A stretch of 64,000 bases of DNA from Paramoeba atlantica (taxonomy: Eukaryota > Discosea): positions 310,001 to 374,000 of the forward strand of contig CDRNVI010000039.1 in NCBI GenBank assembly GCA_977017575.1, in the 5' to 3' direction. Below, piece after piece: positions 19,113 to 28,806 of this stretch. Position 1 is the first letter of the stretch; every line of letters begins with the position of its first letter. The notes beneath the pieces are model-generated. The model had not been told where the DNA came from, did not search any database, and saw only the letters and a list, made by a program, of their open reading frames with translations. The translations under genes and the position numbers were made by a program.

Positions 19113-19321
19113 AATGTTCAAGAAGGTATGAAACAGGTTTAATCATGCCCCTCGTACACAATGAATAAAGTACAGAAACAAGAGAAAGACTTACAATATC
19201 GTGAAGATACATTGCGAAACTGTGCAGTACACTACTGCCACTCTTTAACTAAAGATTATCTTTGTTCAAAGCATACCCATTAAAATAAACAAGCCATGCA
19301 CGCGAACGATATAAGCGATAC

Positions 19322-19431
19322 TTTTTTAGGCTCTTCGTTAAACGCGGTGGTTGTTTTCAACTTAGAAGTCACTCATGCTGCGTGCTTCGCGTTGAAAACT
19401 ACCACCGCGTTTAACGAAGAGTCTAAAAAAG
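19322..19431. repeat. hairpin repeat, copy 1
   Basis: A stem of about 40 bp (TAGGCTCTTCGTTAAACGCG paired with CGCGTTTAACGAAGAGTCTA) encloses a loop of about 30 nt containing AGAAGTCACTCATGCTGCG. A near-identical copy, loop included, is at 28919-29027. Conservation of the loop as well as the stem suggests a recently moved MITE or a functional RNA. GAAAAATT follows both copies and ACGATATAA precedes both. Confidence 0.75.
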
Positions 19432-19469
19432 AAAAATTGGCCAGGGACGCTGAAGACGTGTAAACGTAG

Positions 19470-19575
19470 AGGGGGGGCGGCCGGTCGGTGGTGATAGGCA
19501 GAACACGGCAGAATACGGTATAATATAATAAAATCAGGTATATCGGAAAAAATTCCGCGCCGCTCCGCGGCGCCT
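19470..19575. repeat. ATTCTGCC repeat copy 2 and GC hairpin
   Basis: GGTGATAGGCAGAACACGGC resembles the MITE at 11742-11874. It is followed by a short GC hairpin, CCGCGCCGCTCCGCGGCGCC (19555-19574), similar to one at about 54275 (CGCGCCGCTTCGCGGCGCG) inside the Merlin element. Confidence 0.5.
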
Positions 19576-19725
19576 TGGTTTATTGCTTTCGCTAATGTTA
19601 TTAAAACAGAAATCGGGGATTCAACACTGTAGTCAAAGTTCAATAATAATTTTAACACTTCCAAAAAGTCAAGATTTACTTTCACACTGACCTTACTAGC
19701 TTAGTTCTCGGGGAAATTATCAAAC

Positions 19726-20456
19726 TTAATCTTTCTGACTTTTGTCTTCCTGCACGCTGCGCGGTGGTGCCTGAGGACCTATGGGTCGTCCCCTTTTCTT
19801 CGGGAACATTCCATTAATGACGATAGGGGGCTGTATCGGCACTTTTACATTGATGGGTGGAGGGGGGCGGACAATTTGGAGAGGATCTTGGATGACATCT
19901 GCCAAGTGGGAAGAAGGGGAAGGAACACTCACAGGAATAATAGACAATGTTTCGCTTTCTTGTGGAGTGTTCATCTGTAAACGGCGACTCACTCGGATGT
20001 TCTGGCCTGCGAGGTAGGCCCAAACACGACCAGCGAATGCCTTGCATTCAGCTTCAGGATCAGACGAATTGAATTCGTCATGTGAGGCAACAACAGAACG
20101 AAGTTCCAGGCCGGCTTCGCTAATAAAGCCGTCTCGTACGTGCTCCGCACCCAGCCACCCACCACGATATGTGATGAGATTAGGTGTCAATTGTGCGACC
20201 CCTGTGGCAAGAAGCGGAACACAACATACCAACACATCGTCGTAGAACGCAACCGCGCTCAGACAACGATTTACACGCGTAAGACGCGATCAATTGCGTC
20301 CGGGTCACCTTGAAGAAGAGTGATGTTTCCGCGAACAAAGCGATACTGTTTCAATGGCTTTTGTATCGCTGCCTTCCATTGCATGATGTACTTTTCTAAA
20401 AGATCAAGCTCGGTCTGAATTTCCTCTGATTCGGTTTGTACAGAGACGTCAGGCAT
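19726..20456 (-). pseudogene. unrecognised gene, reading frame disrupted or spliced
   Basis: Two adjacent minus-strand frames appear to belong together. The first (20271-20456) encodes an acidic helical piece, MPDVSVQTESEEIQTELDLL, ending near QGDPDAIDR. The second (19726-20270) continues with plausible protein (TRVNRCLSAVAFYDD, YRGGWLGAEHVRDGF) and a Pro-rich tail with an AT-hook-like KKRGRPIGP. The second frame has no ATG of its own near its beginning. Either a one-base disruption or a small intron separates them. I do not recognise a family. It sits within repeat-rich DNA, so it may be a remnant of a mobile-element gene or a host pseudogene. Confidence 0.4.
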
Positions 20457-20689
20457 ATTCGTACGAAAGAAAGTGAAAAGAAGGAATGGATTCTTGGAAC
20501 ATAGAGGAATAAGGCTCGTTGAAGAACCACTGGCTTTCTGCAATACATAAATTATGTGGAAATAAATATGGACTGGTTATTCATTATTATTTAATCATAG
20601 GCATACTATCGATCCCGTCCTGGCGACTTCGCTCGTTTTTTCGACTTTTTGGCAGAGGGGATAGGAAATTCCCTTAGCGCTTCCCGATA

Positions 20690-21233
20690 CTACGTTCTAA
20701 TTAGCTCGCGGCTTTCCCTTTCCGTTCGAGAAGGAGCCTCAAAGTCACAAAAACATTGCTCAACAGGGGGTCGCGCAAAAGCTAATTTTCCGTCTTCATT
20801 AGCCCCAAATTGGACAGTTGATGGATCAACCAATATTTTTTTCTCCAGCGCGTAGGTTAAGCACTCCGCATTCCACATAAGCCGGAAAAGTTTTGATGTA
20901 GTTACGTGGCTTTTCTGGCAAAAATGCATAAACTTATGACGGTCAATATATGCATTGAATCTCTCTATTGTCACAACATAACCACCACGCGGTGCAGTGT
21001 TTTTGACGTGGAATCCCCCCTGATAGGCAGAATATGGCAGAATACGGCAGATTGAGCGACCGCCTCCCCTCGTAAGTTGCGAAACGCGAGGTGTCAACAT
21101 TCAAGCCCTTTGCAATAATCCGGCCGTATCGATTAATTCTGAAAGCTTCGTTCTTGAGCGCCGAAACCCTTTTTCTGCTCGTTCGGAGATCAGCGAAATC
21201 GATGATATCGACACTGTCGACCCAGCGTTGCAA
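20690..21233 (-). pseudogene. possible gene remnant interrupted by a small repeat
   Basis: Minus-strand frames on either side of a roughly 70-bp ATTCTGCC-type repeat (21004-21075) read as plausible protein. Upstream is DFADLRTSRKRVSALKNEAF, then FRINRYGRIIAKGLNVD. Downstream is GYVVTIERFNAYIDRHKF, then WNAECLTYALEKKILVDPS. The repeat appears to lie inside what was one coding region. No family is recognised. Confidence 0.35.
21004..21075. repeat. ATTCTGCC repeat, copy 3
   Basis: GATAGGCAGAATATGGCAGA and then ATACGGCAG, followed by CCGCCTCCCCTCG, match the core and right end of the MITE at 11742-11874. The left G-rich end is replaced by AATCCCCCC. Confidence 0.55.
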
Positions 21234-21326
21234 GGAGCATCTGGATTATCCGTGGGAACTGCAAAGCGCCCGGAGATTTGCGCATTTTCATTGGCCTCGA
21301 GCGCCGAAATCCCTTTTCTGCTCGGC
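21156..21326. repeat. 26-bp direct repeat pair
   Basis: GAGCGCCGAAACCCTTTTTC (21156) recurs as GAGCGCCGAAATCCCTTTTC (about 21298), each followed by TGCTCG. The spacing is about 142 bp. Confidence 0.5.
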
Positions 21327-21659
21327 TGTGGGAAATTGCAAATACGCGGGGCACGCAAGGATTTTCCGAGAATGTGTGCATTCGTGGGCCTGGAAGCGCC
21401 AAGGACCTTTGTCTTAATTTTTCTTTTTACTTTTTCTTAATCTTTTTTGCTTCAGTTGGAGGATGTGGTAATCATGTTGTTGGAAATGTTTAGCCTACAA
21501 GACTTTATCATGGTTTCGACCGCATAAAATATTTTAGAATGTACCAGGGCGGTCATCCTCAGGTGTGGCGACCCCCATTGTTTGATTTTTGTTTTCAATT
21601 TTGGACCAACGGAGTCGTTTTATATCTTTTTGACACATGGTAGGCTAACTATGGAGTGT

Positions 21660-21864
21660 TCATTGTCACTGGTGAGCCTGCCCACACATTGCTCTTCGCC
21701 GCTCTCCTCGGCGCCCCCTGGCCGCCTTCCTCGCCTGCCCTCCTCGTCTTGGCCTGCCCTCTTCGCCCCCACTCTTGGTCAGCCTCCTGGCCATTCAATT
21801 CGCCCCCCTGCCCCGCCCTCTTCGCACCCTCCTTCACCCATGTGCCGCCATCCTGACCGCCCGT
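21660..21864. other. GC-rich pyrimidine tract
   Basis: About 200 bp of C/T-rich plus-strand sequence with no convincing reading frame. It changes abruptly at 21865 to the G-rich structured-RNA candidate. It resembles the C-rich left halves of the GC patches seen inside several genes. Confidence 0.5.
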
Positions 21865-22260
21865 GAGGAAAGTCCGGTGTCTTCTTGTATGATTGGGGGT
21901 TTCGATGCTCTCGTGTTAGAAGATCACGCTTGTGCGTGGAGAACCGGTAGCGCGACCTACGCGTGAAGTAGGAAGCCACAGCTCTTCGGAGCCAACTGGC
22001 CTGAATCACACGCACAGACACACACACGCTGGTGAAGCGACCTAGGAGAGCCTTGCGTCCCCGTACTCGGGCGGAGCCCGAGAGCCGGAGTGGTACTTGC
22101 GGCGCTTGCATGAGGGTAATGCGGGCGCTCTTGTTATCAACAAAAACAACAACAATTTACGACATTCATCTCTCGTTGACGCAGTGCAAAATGCCTTATT
22201 ACTGGGACCGAACGATAGCCTCGGCCTAATCTGCCACTTCCTTGGACAAGACTTTAGAAA
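21865..22260 (+). ncRNA. candidate structured RNA with RNase P/MRP-like core motif
   Basis: It begins with GAGGAAAGTCCGG (21865-21877), the CR-I motif of bacterial-type RNase P RNA and close to the MRP RNA GGAAAGTCC. Predicted pairings: CCGGT 21874-21878 with ACCGG 21943-21947; GTCTTCT 21879-21885 with AGAAGAT 21918-21924; hairpin CACGC-TTGT-GCGTG 21925-21938; CCTAC/GTAGG 21956-21972; GCCA/TGGC enclosing GCTC-TTCG-GAGC 21975-22000; CTCGGG/CCCGAG 22066-22082; GCGCTTGCAT/ATGCGGGCGC 22102-22128. GACTTT near 22250 could pair with AAAGTC of the motif to close a P4-like helix at a length of about 390 nt. A convincing CR-V is not seen. PRORP is encoded at 38009-39754, so an MRP RNA would fit better than RNase P RNA. 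The identity is inference. Confidence 0.35.
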
Positions 22261-22519
22261 ATAAAAATAAAGTGTGCCTCCCATGTCCCCCCATAGGGGG
22301 GTTTACGTTGCTATCCTCAAATTACCAAGTCCGAACACCATAGAAGTTCACTGGAAGCGCCTAGAAGCGCCTGGATAGGAGTCACCCCTCTAAGTTCGCC
22401 TTTTGCGTGTGGGAAATCACTCGTGCGCATGTATTCGAGGCTATCAAACGTATTGGGTGGGGGATGCGACCCCAACCACACCATTCTTCGGACCCAAAAA
22501 GACCCCTTTGCATACATTC

Positions 22520-22585
22520 GCGAGTACGGTACTCGGGTACTCAAATGAGTACCTAGGGCCTTGAGTACCCGAGTACCGTACTCGC
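22520..22585. repeat. perfect 25-bp-arm palindrome
   Basis: The left arm 22520-22544 (begins GCGAGTACGGTACTCGGG) and the right arm 22561-22585 are exact reverse complements around a 16-nt loop. Further GTACC/GGTAC strings continue to about 22607. It may be the tip of a foldback element or a hairpin-forming site. Confidence 0.75.
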
Positions 22586-23097
22586 GTACCGTATGCATGG
22601 TACTCGGTGTTACCCGCAGCAAGTAATACGGGAGATAGAAAAATATCATTGTCATATCGGAAGAATTTGGATAGTACTGTGATCCCCTTTTATATTTTAG
22701 AGGGTGATCCCTCCCTTTATACCTACATTTTCATTGCAGACAATGAATCAGCACTCCCCTTATACTTCCAAGAAACTTACACTTCCCTCAACCGTCTTTT
22801 TCTGGTCAACCAAGGAAGAGAACTCAGGTACTTTAAAGGACCTCAAGAGCATTGGAAGCCATTTGGGGAAGATTTACGCTCACGTAACAGGACCCGGTTG
22901 GATGCAAGAGGATATTTTCCCTAAAATCATGTCGACCTACATAGCACTCGTCTGAGATTTAATTGAAAATTCGTATGAATCTAAGGCGGAAGTTAGGAAA
23001 GTGATGTGGTGTTGAAGAGGGTACGAAGATGTATACTGTCATACATTCCAATTACCGTGGAAACATTAATTAAGAATTACACTAATTAAGGGAATAT

Positions 23098-23350
23098 GAT
23101 TTTCAAAAAAAACCATAAACTTCCCTGCGCTCGATTTCGAAAAGCAAAAAATTCGAAAAAAAATTTCGCGACGTATGCCCCCCCCTGGACCCCCCATTTT
23201 TTTCAATTTGTTTATTCAATTTTGGACCACCGGAGCCCCCTTTTATATTTTTTTCTTCTATTATATTACTGTGTTTCTATATTTTCACTGTTTTTGTTCA
23301 CTTGTTTTTCAATAATCGAGTGTAGAGCGGCAGTTATGCAACCACCGCAA
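23098..23350. repeat. dispersed GC/AT repeat family, copy A
   Basis: This segment shares blocks with 24905-25110 and 29380-29610. The blocks are CTGCGCTCGATTTCGAAAAG, a run of CCCCC near ACCCCCCATTTTTTT, TTTTGGACCACCGGAGCCCC, ATATTACTGTGTTTCT, CAATAATCGA and a terminal CAACCACCGCAAT. A partial piece, TTTTGGACCAACGGAGTCG, is at about 21598. It is non-coding; the ORFs across it translate the repeat. Confidence 0.65.
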
Positions 23351-23445
23351 TGTCACATTGTTAAATGGGCCCCTTATACCCACTCATACGTCATGCATAT
23401 GCGAGCAATTATTGATTGCATCTGGAGCCTCTCCGTCCATCTTTA

Positions 23446-24240
23446 GGTATCTTAGATCCTATCGAGGTCGCTCGTAGTCTGTGCATACGAAGTGCGGAAG
23501 CCTGGACAAAAGCGTTTGGGTTGCAGTGGGCATTGGATTGCCTCCTTGCACTGGGTGACCCCGTTACGTTTATCTCCTTTCTGTCTCAGTCACCTTTGAC
23601 AAACTCTGCCGGGTGTAGCACGGATAAAAAAATGGCTATCCAATTTATTACCGCTGGCAAAATGGGGAGTCCTTCACGAGGTATATGATTCGCACAAACA
23701 TTCCAGAGTGTTTCTGAGGTATTTCGAGGTGCGGAAAAGCTCTGGAGGCTCAAGGAATACAGTAGATGCAAGTCCTGTAAAGGAGATGTGCGCGCCTCCA
23801 CCAGGAGTCAATTTTCTCCTTTTGGAAGAGATTGTTTATTGTATGTTCTTTCTTGTTTTCCGAATGGAAGCTTCCTCACCGCAGACCTCAGACATTGATT
23901 TCATTAAATTAGGATTCCAAGCTTAGTGGGCAAATATTTTCCACTAGATGTTGCGGAAGAATATTCGAAATGAGGACTACCAATGGGATTTTCATGGGTC
24001 TCATACATTGCTCAGTGCACAGCATGGGTCATATTACTACTTTGTGCTCCAACGGGGTACGATGCTCAATTAGTACGCTGTACTACACAAATGCCCCCCG
24101 CTTTCGTGTGGATAGTGCGTGAGAGAACAAATGAAAAGATGGCAGTTCTACTATTGTGGTATGACATGCAACCCCCATGGGTCCCCGCACGCAAAAAATA
24201 AAGGGGGGTGCTTTATTCGTGTCGAGGGGTTTATAGGTCC
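23446..24240. other. accessory DNA, short ORFs of unknown status
   Basis: Plus-strand frames at 23416-23688 and 23708-23926 read through moderately protein-like sequence (ALDCLLALGDPVTFISFL; VNFLLLEEIVYCMFFLVF). They are short, adjacent and unrecognised. They may be one decayed gene, but I cannot support a call. Confidence 0.25.
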
Positions 24241-24500
24241 CATACTTTAAAAATACAATAGGGGAAACGATTTTGGAAAAATATTTTTTTTGCCATTTTT
24301 TTCGCCAAGTTGAAGTTTTTTTCAAAAAAAAAATTCCGAAAAAATCCGAACTTACCGGACCCGTCGTGCGCATACGAGGGGGGGGGTCACCCCCGGGTAG
24401 GGGGGTGGAAAATACGCGCCAAGACCCCGGCTACCACTTCTGCGTTTTTTTTTCGAAAAATAAGTTTTTCAAAAAAATTTGCTCGACCCCCCCCTCCCAT
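24240..24500. repeat. repeat related to 29215-29470
   Basis: GATTTTGGAAAAATA, then a T-rich stretch, a run of Gs flanked by CCCC, and GGTGGAAAATA.CGC repeat in the same order as at 29222-29350. The Gs and Cs form long homopolymers. It directly precedes the second foldback-like array. Confidence 0.5.
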
Positions 24501-24515
24501 GGACCCCCCCGACTC

Positions 24516-24925
24516 GCACCCTTATCTGTCATAAACGCGGCACCCTTATCTGTCATAGAAACTCGCACCCTTATCTGTCCATTGTAGCAAGATTGCGCAC
24601 GACTTCCAAGGTGCTAACAATCGCTTCTTCACCAGCAGATGAAACCGCTTCATGAGAATTCTCAGAGTCGGGAGAGTCATACAAGAGCGGAGGGCGATAC
24701 TTTAAAATCTCTGTGGAGGCTCAGTGGGGAAGCGTTCCCAAGAACTTCTTTTGGACGCTCATTTATTTCAATTGTATTATGACAGATAAGGGTGCAGTAT
24801 GACAGATAAGGGTGCATTATGACAGATAAGGGTGCATTTATGACAGATAAGGGTGCATTTATGACAGATAAGGATGCATTTATGACAGATAAGGGTGCGA
24901 GTTTCTATGACAGATAAGGTTGCGG
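24516..24925. mobile_element. foldback-like element with arrayed inverted arms (family B)
   Basis: Three copies of GCACCCTTATCTGTCAT (24516, 24540, 24565) form the left arm. Seven copies of the reverse complement ATGACAGATAAGGGTGC (about 24779 to 24923) form the right arm. About 200 bp of unique sequence lies between them. Spacers ATAGAAACTC parallel ATAAAACTC of the array at 17005-17645, and the 17-bp units agree at about 11 of 17 positions. The two elements therefore look like divergent members of one family. No transposase is present. Confidence 0.7.
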
Positions 24926-25123
24926 GTGCCCCCCTAGACCCCCCATTTTTTTTAATTTTTTTTTTCAGTTTTGGACCACCGGAGCCCCCTTTTATATTTT
25001 TTTCTTCTATTATATTACTGTGTTCCTCTTTATATTTTCACTGTTTTTTGTTCACTTTTTCAATAATCGAGGGTAGAGCGGTAGTTTTACAACCACCGCA
25101 ATTGTATTATATTGCGGTGGTTG
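24905..25123. repeat. dispersed repeat family, copy B, ending in a palindrome
   Basis: This copy has TTTTGGACCACCGGAGCCCC, the ATATTACTGTGTTCCTCTTT block and CAATAATCGAGGGTAGAGCG. It ends in CAACCACCGCAAT (25090-25102), which faces its exact reverse complement ATTGCGGTGGTTG (25111-25123) across 8 nt, as if two element ends met head to head. Confidence 0.65.
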
Positions 25124-25261
25124 TTCACAACCTCTTTCTTCTCTATGCTGTTCGGGGTAGGGTGGATCGAGGAGGGTGAGAAAATCTCAAAAAAAGGGGG
25201 GATATGGTCGATGAAGGGCATGCCAGGGATCCTTCATTTTCGCCAGGAGTGTGACTAGCCT

Positions 25262-25350
25262 AGTCGCTACATAGGCTTCTCAATACATAGGTTTCTCATA
25301 CATAGGTTCTCATACATACATCATAGGTTTTTCAATACATTGTATTGAGA
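25262..25350. repeat. imperfect TACATAGGTTCTCA tandem repeat
   Basis: Four to five degenerate copies of a roughly 15-bp unit (CTACATAGGCTTCTC, ATACATAGGTTTCTC, ATACATAGGTTCTC) follow one another. Confidence 0.55.
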
Positions 25351-25478
25351 TATGCAAATTGCAACAAGAATTAGCTAAATCAGCCTCATATACCAAAGGT
25401 TAGGCTAAAGTCAGGTATCGTGACGTGTGGTTTATTTAAGTTAGAAGAAACTCGCATATGCGGAGAGTTTTCCCTCTA

Positions 25479-26009
25479 TTAGTCTACATTAACACAATCA
25501 TAACTGAGAACTCGATCATGCAGATAGTCACTCACAATAAGTAAGTATTTCATCCATAGCAAAAATGAATGAATCAAAAAACTGATACACCGACTGACGG
25601 TAGAAATTCCCTGCCAGATATGAAACCAACCGTATTGATACAACAAATACATGTCAATTATCCATAGCGGGAGATCTGCTAAGAAATAATATGCCGTCAT
25701 CCCCTTGTAAAGGTTCCTACGTCGTTCTCGGCTTCCACAGGGACTCGTGTTAGCAGCTATAGAAAATGGGCCACTGATGAACCAAAACGTACATTGAGCA
25801 ACGATCAACATTCCCAAGTTTGTGCGCGAAAAGAGAAAAGTAAGACGGCCCATGTGTACCCTTACCCACCATATGTAACTTGTCAGAGATAACATCGTTG
25901 TAGCCAGAGTCCAGTAAATGTAAACCAAAGCCAAATTCGGAGCCGGAATCTGATACGGAACGTATGACTCTGCATCCCCAGTCGATTTCGGGATCTGTTG
26001 AGTTGACAT
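25479..26009 (-). CDS. small polytopic membrane protein, unknown
   Basis: From the ATG giving MSTQQIPKSTGDAESYVPYQ the product is 176 residues; the frame is open 24 codons further upstream, and that alternative would add a hydrophobic lead. Four hydrophobic segments are evident: about 29-47 (LALVYIYWTLATTMLSLTS), 65-85 (LGMLIVAQCTFWFISG), 106-128 (GMTAYYFLADLPLWIIDMYL) and 140-160 (CISFLIHSFLLWMKYLL). A SPCGSRERRR loop separates TM2 and TM3. I do not recognise the family. It lies at the right border of the repeat-rich region and continues the minus-strand gene array. Confidence 0.65.
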   Translation of the reverse strand: MSTQQIPKSTGDAESYVPYQIPAPNLALVYIYWTLATTMLSLTSYIWWVRVHMGRLTFLFSRTNLGMLIVAQCTFWFISGPFSIAANTSPCGSRERRRNLYKGMTAYYFLADLPLWIIDMYLLYQYGWFHIWQGISTVSRCISFLIHSFLLWMKYLLIVSDYLHDRVLSYDCVNVD

Positions 26010-26081
26010 GGCGTAAGAGGAGGAGAAAAGAGGCGTAATAAGAGAAAAATTATGCAATAAAAGGGGATACAGCAATACCAA

Positions 26082-26466
26082 CAGCCATTTAAAGTGGGAC
26101 CTGTATCACAGGCAAGCTAAATACAAAAGCAAAAAAGAGTAGTACAAGACTGTGACTGATCTTAGAAAACAAAAGAGGCATCTGCAAAGATTGATCAGTA
26201 CATTAGGAGGCCAACTTTCATCAATTCGTATTAAATTGCGGTACTGCATTTACGTTCTAGATAAAAAGTTACAGAAGGAATCTTAGCCCCATAATACAAG
26301 ACGCGACACGCAGCCCACATACAGTTGCATGCAACTTGTACAACTGTACATGCAACTTGTAGACTCCAACTTGTGTACCTGTGTTGCTCTTAGCGTAATA
26401 AAGGGCCTAATAAAAAGCAGGAAGTAACACAGAACTCTTTTAAAAAGGTACGAAAAATAGGAACTA
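26082..26466. other. intergenic with GCAACTTGTA repeats
   Basis: Near 26325-26375 the string GCATGCAACTTGTA and variants recur three times. No gene is seen. Confidence 0.4.
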
Positions 26467-27705
26467 TTACTTCCTTTCTACAATTTGAAGAATTGCACAC
26501 CCAACATCCAGCAGTTGAATAGTTTCGTCCGCCCCGTCCATAAGCCTCTTATCTACATCAGCAAACTTTTCACAAATACGAGCGCGCTGGACATTCGAAA
26601 GAGAACAAAGAGTTTGAAAACATACATCATCAGTTTCCATAAAATTTTTAGAGCAACTTCCGGTATCCCGGGCACCCGAGAAAAAGGGTAAAAGATGATA
26701 AAGAACTTGACTCGCACCATAGCCTTGCTGCAACAAAATTTTAGTTTCACGCTGTAAATCATCAAAGTTTCTTGAAAACAAGCCTCGATACATATACCCT
26801 AAAAGGATTTCATCAGGAATAATATTTAAGACGGCGCACAACTCCGAGGTCGTAGGTAAGCGCAAAACACTGCCGTTGCTTACTTCTTTTGTTGTCGTCT
26901 TCGGCTTAGAATATTCTACAACGCTTTGTAACTGTGTGATGGCATTTCGCATGTCTCCACCTGAGGATTCAAATAAAAGTTCAAAAAAATTTCCAGTTTC
27001 GTCTGATGCCTTACGTTGCGCAGTAGTGTCATCCGTAATTTCTTGTGCACTAGAAATGTCGTACCCTTCTGAGATACAAATGTGACCCAGACGTTCAAGA
27101 ACTGCCTCCTTTGGAAGAGAACGAAAACGATATTTGACACAGCGTGAGGTAATTGGATCAATAATGCGAGAAAGATAGTTGCACATTAGAATAAAACGAG
27201 TGCTGGCGGCATAATCCTCCATCATACGACGCAGCGCTGCTTGCGCATCTGGTAGAAGTGCATCAGCCTCGTCAAGTATCACTAATTTGAACGGTGGTAG
27301 AGGGGCTTCGTTTGTAAGAGTATCAGAAGACAGACCAGGTCCAGTAGATCCAGATTTCGAAAATACTAAGCTGCGTTGGTTTCGAGATGCACAATTTCCT
27401 ACGGCATTTTGTACAAAGCGTTTCACCTTTTCTCGAATTACAGCAATGCCACGATCATCCGACGCGTTCAGCTCGCGAACACGAACAGATAGAGTTTCAG
27501 GGTTGTGGCCGAAAAGTTGACGAGCCAATGACAGAGCCGTAGTTGTTTTCCCCGTACCTGCTGGGCCGTGGAACAATAAATGGGGAAGTGCAGCCGCTTT
27601 AGTTGGAGTGCTGATACACTCCTGCAATGCATTGACGACTGCTTCTTGCGAGCATATATCTTGTAGCGCACGTGGTCGGTACTTCTCAACCCAGGGCTTT
27701 GACAT
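26467..27705 (-). CDS. RFC4: replication factor C small subunit (RFC4, yeast Rfc2)
   Basis: This 412-residue AAA+ subunit is part of the clamp loader that places PCNA on DNA. The RFC box [12 protein letters not shown] is at residues 5-14, Walker A GPAGTGKT at 47-54, Walker B LVILDEAD at 141-148, and the arginine-finger SRC at 187-189. The C-terminal [18 protein letters not shown] matches human RFC4 (AEVDKCLADGADEHLQLI), which separates it from RFC2, RFC3 and RFC5. A Ser-rich insertion of about 25 residues (105-135) precedes Walker B, and another lies near residue 228. A branch-point and acceptor-like CTACTAATACAG lies 8 nt before the ATG. Confidence 0.93.
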   Translation of the reverse strand: MSKPWVEKYRPRALQDICSQEAVVNALQECISTPTKAAALPHLLFHGPAGTGKTTTALSLARQLFGHNPETLSVRVRELNASDDRGIAVIREKVKRFVQNAVGNCASRNQRSLVFSKSGSTGPGLSSDTLTNEAPLPPFKLVILDEADALLPDAQAALRRMMEDYAASTRFILMCNYLSRIIDPITSRCVKYRFRSLPKEAVLERLGHICISEGYDISSAQEITDDTTAQRKASDETGNFFELLFESSGGDMRNAITQLQSVVEYSKPKTTTKEVSNGSVLRLPTTSELCAVLNIIPDEILLGYMYRGLFSRNFDDLQRETKILLQQGYGASQVLYHLLPFFSGARDTGSCSKNFMETDDVCFQTLCSLSNVQRARICEKFADVDKRLMDGADETIQLLDVGCAILQIVERK

Positions 27706-27900
27706 TTTAAGTACTGTATTAGTAGCAGAACAAAATAAGCAACGTAATTAAAAAAATTGATTAGTCGGCTGTGACTAAATATTAAGTTCGATTTTAGTAA
27801 GAAGTGATGTTCTAGTACCAATTACTTGAATGTTACACTACTATGAACAAAAGATCATTCGTATGAGAAAGAGGTTATCATTGACAGAATTCAATTCTTG

Positions 27901-28806
27901 CTAACGTGGTTCGTAGTGCGAAGAGATGGGCGCGAGATGCTGTGGCTGCACCGGTTGACGACACAACGGACACTGCGCATTTCCAGAGTTTGCCGAACAT
28001 AGAGAAAGAACGCAATCCCAACAGAAAATATGCCCACATAGAGTAGCGGTAGGAAATTGCCTTGGCCCCAGACATAGAGTACATTCTGGTGCACTGCACC
28101 CTTGCTTTGAAATATTAGAAGAATTGGAAAAGAGAACGGATTTTTGTTCTAGTACGAAAGGATTTTCGTCGCTTATACAGGTAATATTTTCAAGTTGCCT
28201 CTTCGGACCAAGAAAAATTCCGCTAAGCCTTCTTAAGGACGTTAATATGGCTTGAAAAGTACTTTTGCGCATCGCATTGCGTAGTTGAACAAGCAATTGC
28301 ACAAACAGAAGAATACCTAGAAAGGATAAAGTAGCCGACGAGCTATCCCGCGCATGAAGAATTCTTCTAGCGGTGCTGACATAAAATATACCAACAACTC
28401 TTTTTCCGAAATCGCGATACTTTTGCGCGACATAAAAAATAGCTAAGTGAAGCTGTTGAAAATATTCGAATATAGCTTTTCCTCTAGGAAATAACCGCAA
28501 AAAAATGTACTGTCCGCACGTAGAAATCAAAAGAGCGCCCAGTAATCGATTTCGGAAAGGAGGAAATGGCAGAATTTCACTGTGCTCCTCTCCTAAAGTA
28601 GAACGCCTAGACACAGCAGAAGGAGCGAAATACGCTAAGGGGGCCAATAAGTAAAGAATTTCGTTCTCCCATAAATTGACGAGCCGACCGCCAAGAAGCC
28701 TGGTTAAGAGATCTACCACGCGCTCTCTAATGGATTCCATATATTGATTATCTTTTTGCGCCGCGACAACAAGAGATAGTCCACTTGCAGCAGGAAGATA
28801 AATCAT
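27901..28806 (-). CDS. PEX10: peroxisome biogenesis RING peroxin PEX10
   Basis: This 301-residue protein is a peroxisomal membrane E3 ubiquitin ligase of the PEX2/PEX10/PEX12 complex that recycles the import receptor PEX5. I start at the ATG giving MIYLPAASGLSLVVAAQKDN, because LP.A..L.VVAAQKD matches the family N-terminus; 28 upstream codons are likely leader. The helical Pex2/12 domain covers about residues 1-200 (LTRLLGGRLVNLWENEI.., TLGEEHSEILPF). The C-terminal RING is at 242-282 (CTLCLGPRQFPTATLCGHIF, CWDC, CPLCRQP). This indicates the organism has peroxisomes or glycosomes. Confidence 0.92.
   Translation of the reverse strand: MIYLPAASGLSLVVAAQKDNQYMESIRERVVDLLTRLLGGRLVNLWENEILYLLAPLAYFAPSAVSRRSTLGEEHSEILPFPPFRNRLLGALLISTCGQYIFLRLFPRGKAIFEYFQQLHLAIFYVAQKYRDFGKRVVGIFYVSTARRILHARDSSSATLSFLGILLFVQLLVQLRNAMRKSTFQAILTSLRRLSGIFLGPKRQLENITCISDENPFVLEQKSVLFSNSSNISKQGCSAPECTLCLGPRQFPTATLCGHIFCWDCVLSLCSANSGNAQCPLCRQPVQPQHLAPISSHYEPR

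Noticed and set aside
23096-23446. Phe/Leu-rich plus-strand ORF that looks like a membrane protein
   Set aside because: It is a translation of the dispersed repeat; similar T-rich copies at 24905 and 29430 give similar peptides in different frames.
17005-24925. CRISPR array
   Set aside because: The repeats are short (17-25 bp), spacers are not unique 30-mers, arrays face each other as inverted arms and the genome is eukaryotic.
19300-25480. Retroelement or virus-derived element in the repeat island
   Set aside because: No reverse transcriptase, integrase, capsid or long terminal repeat pattern is visible. The mobile signals fit DNA transposons and foldback or MITE elements.
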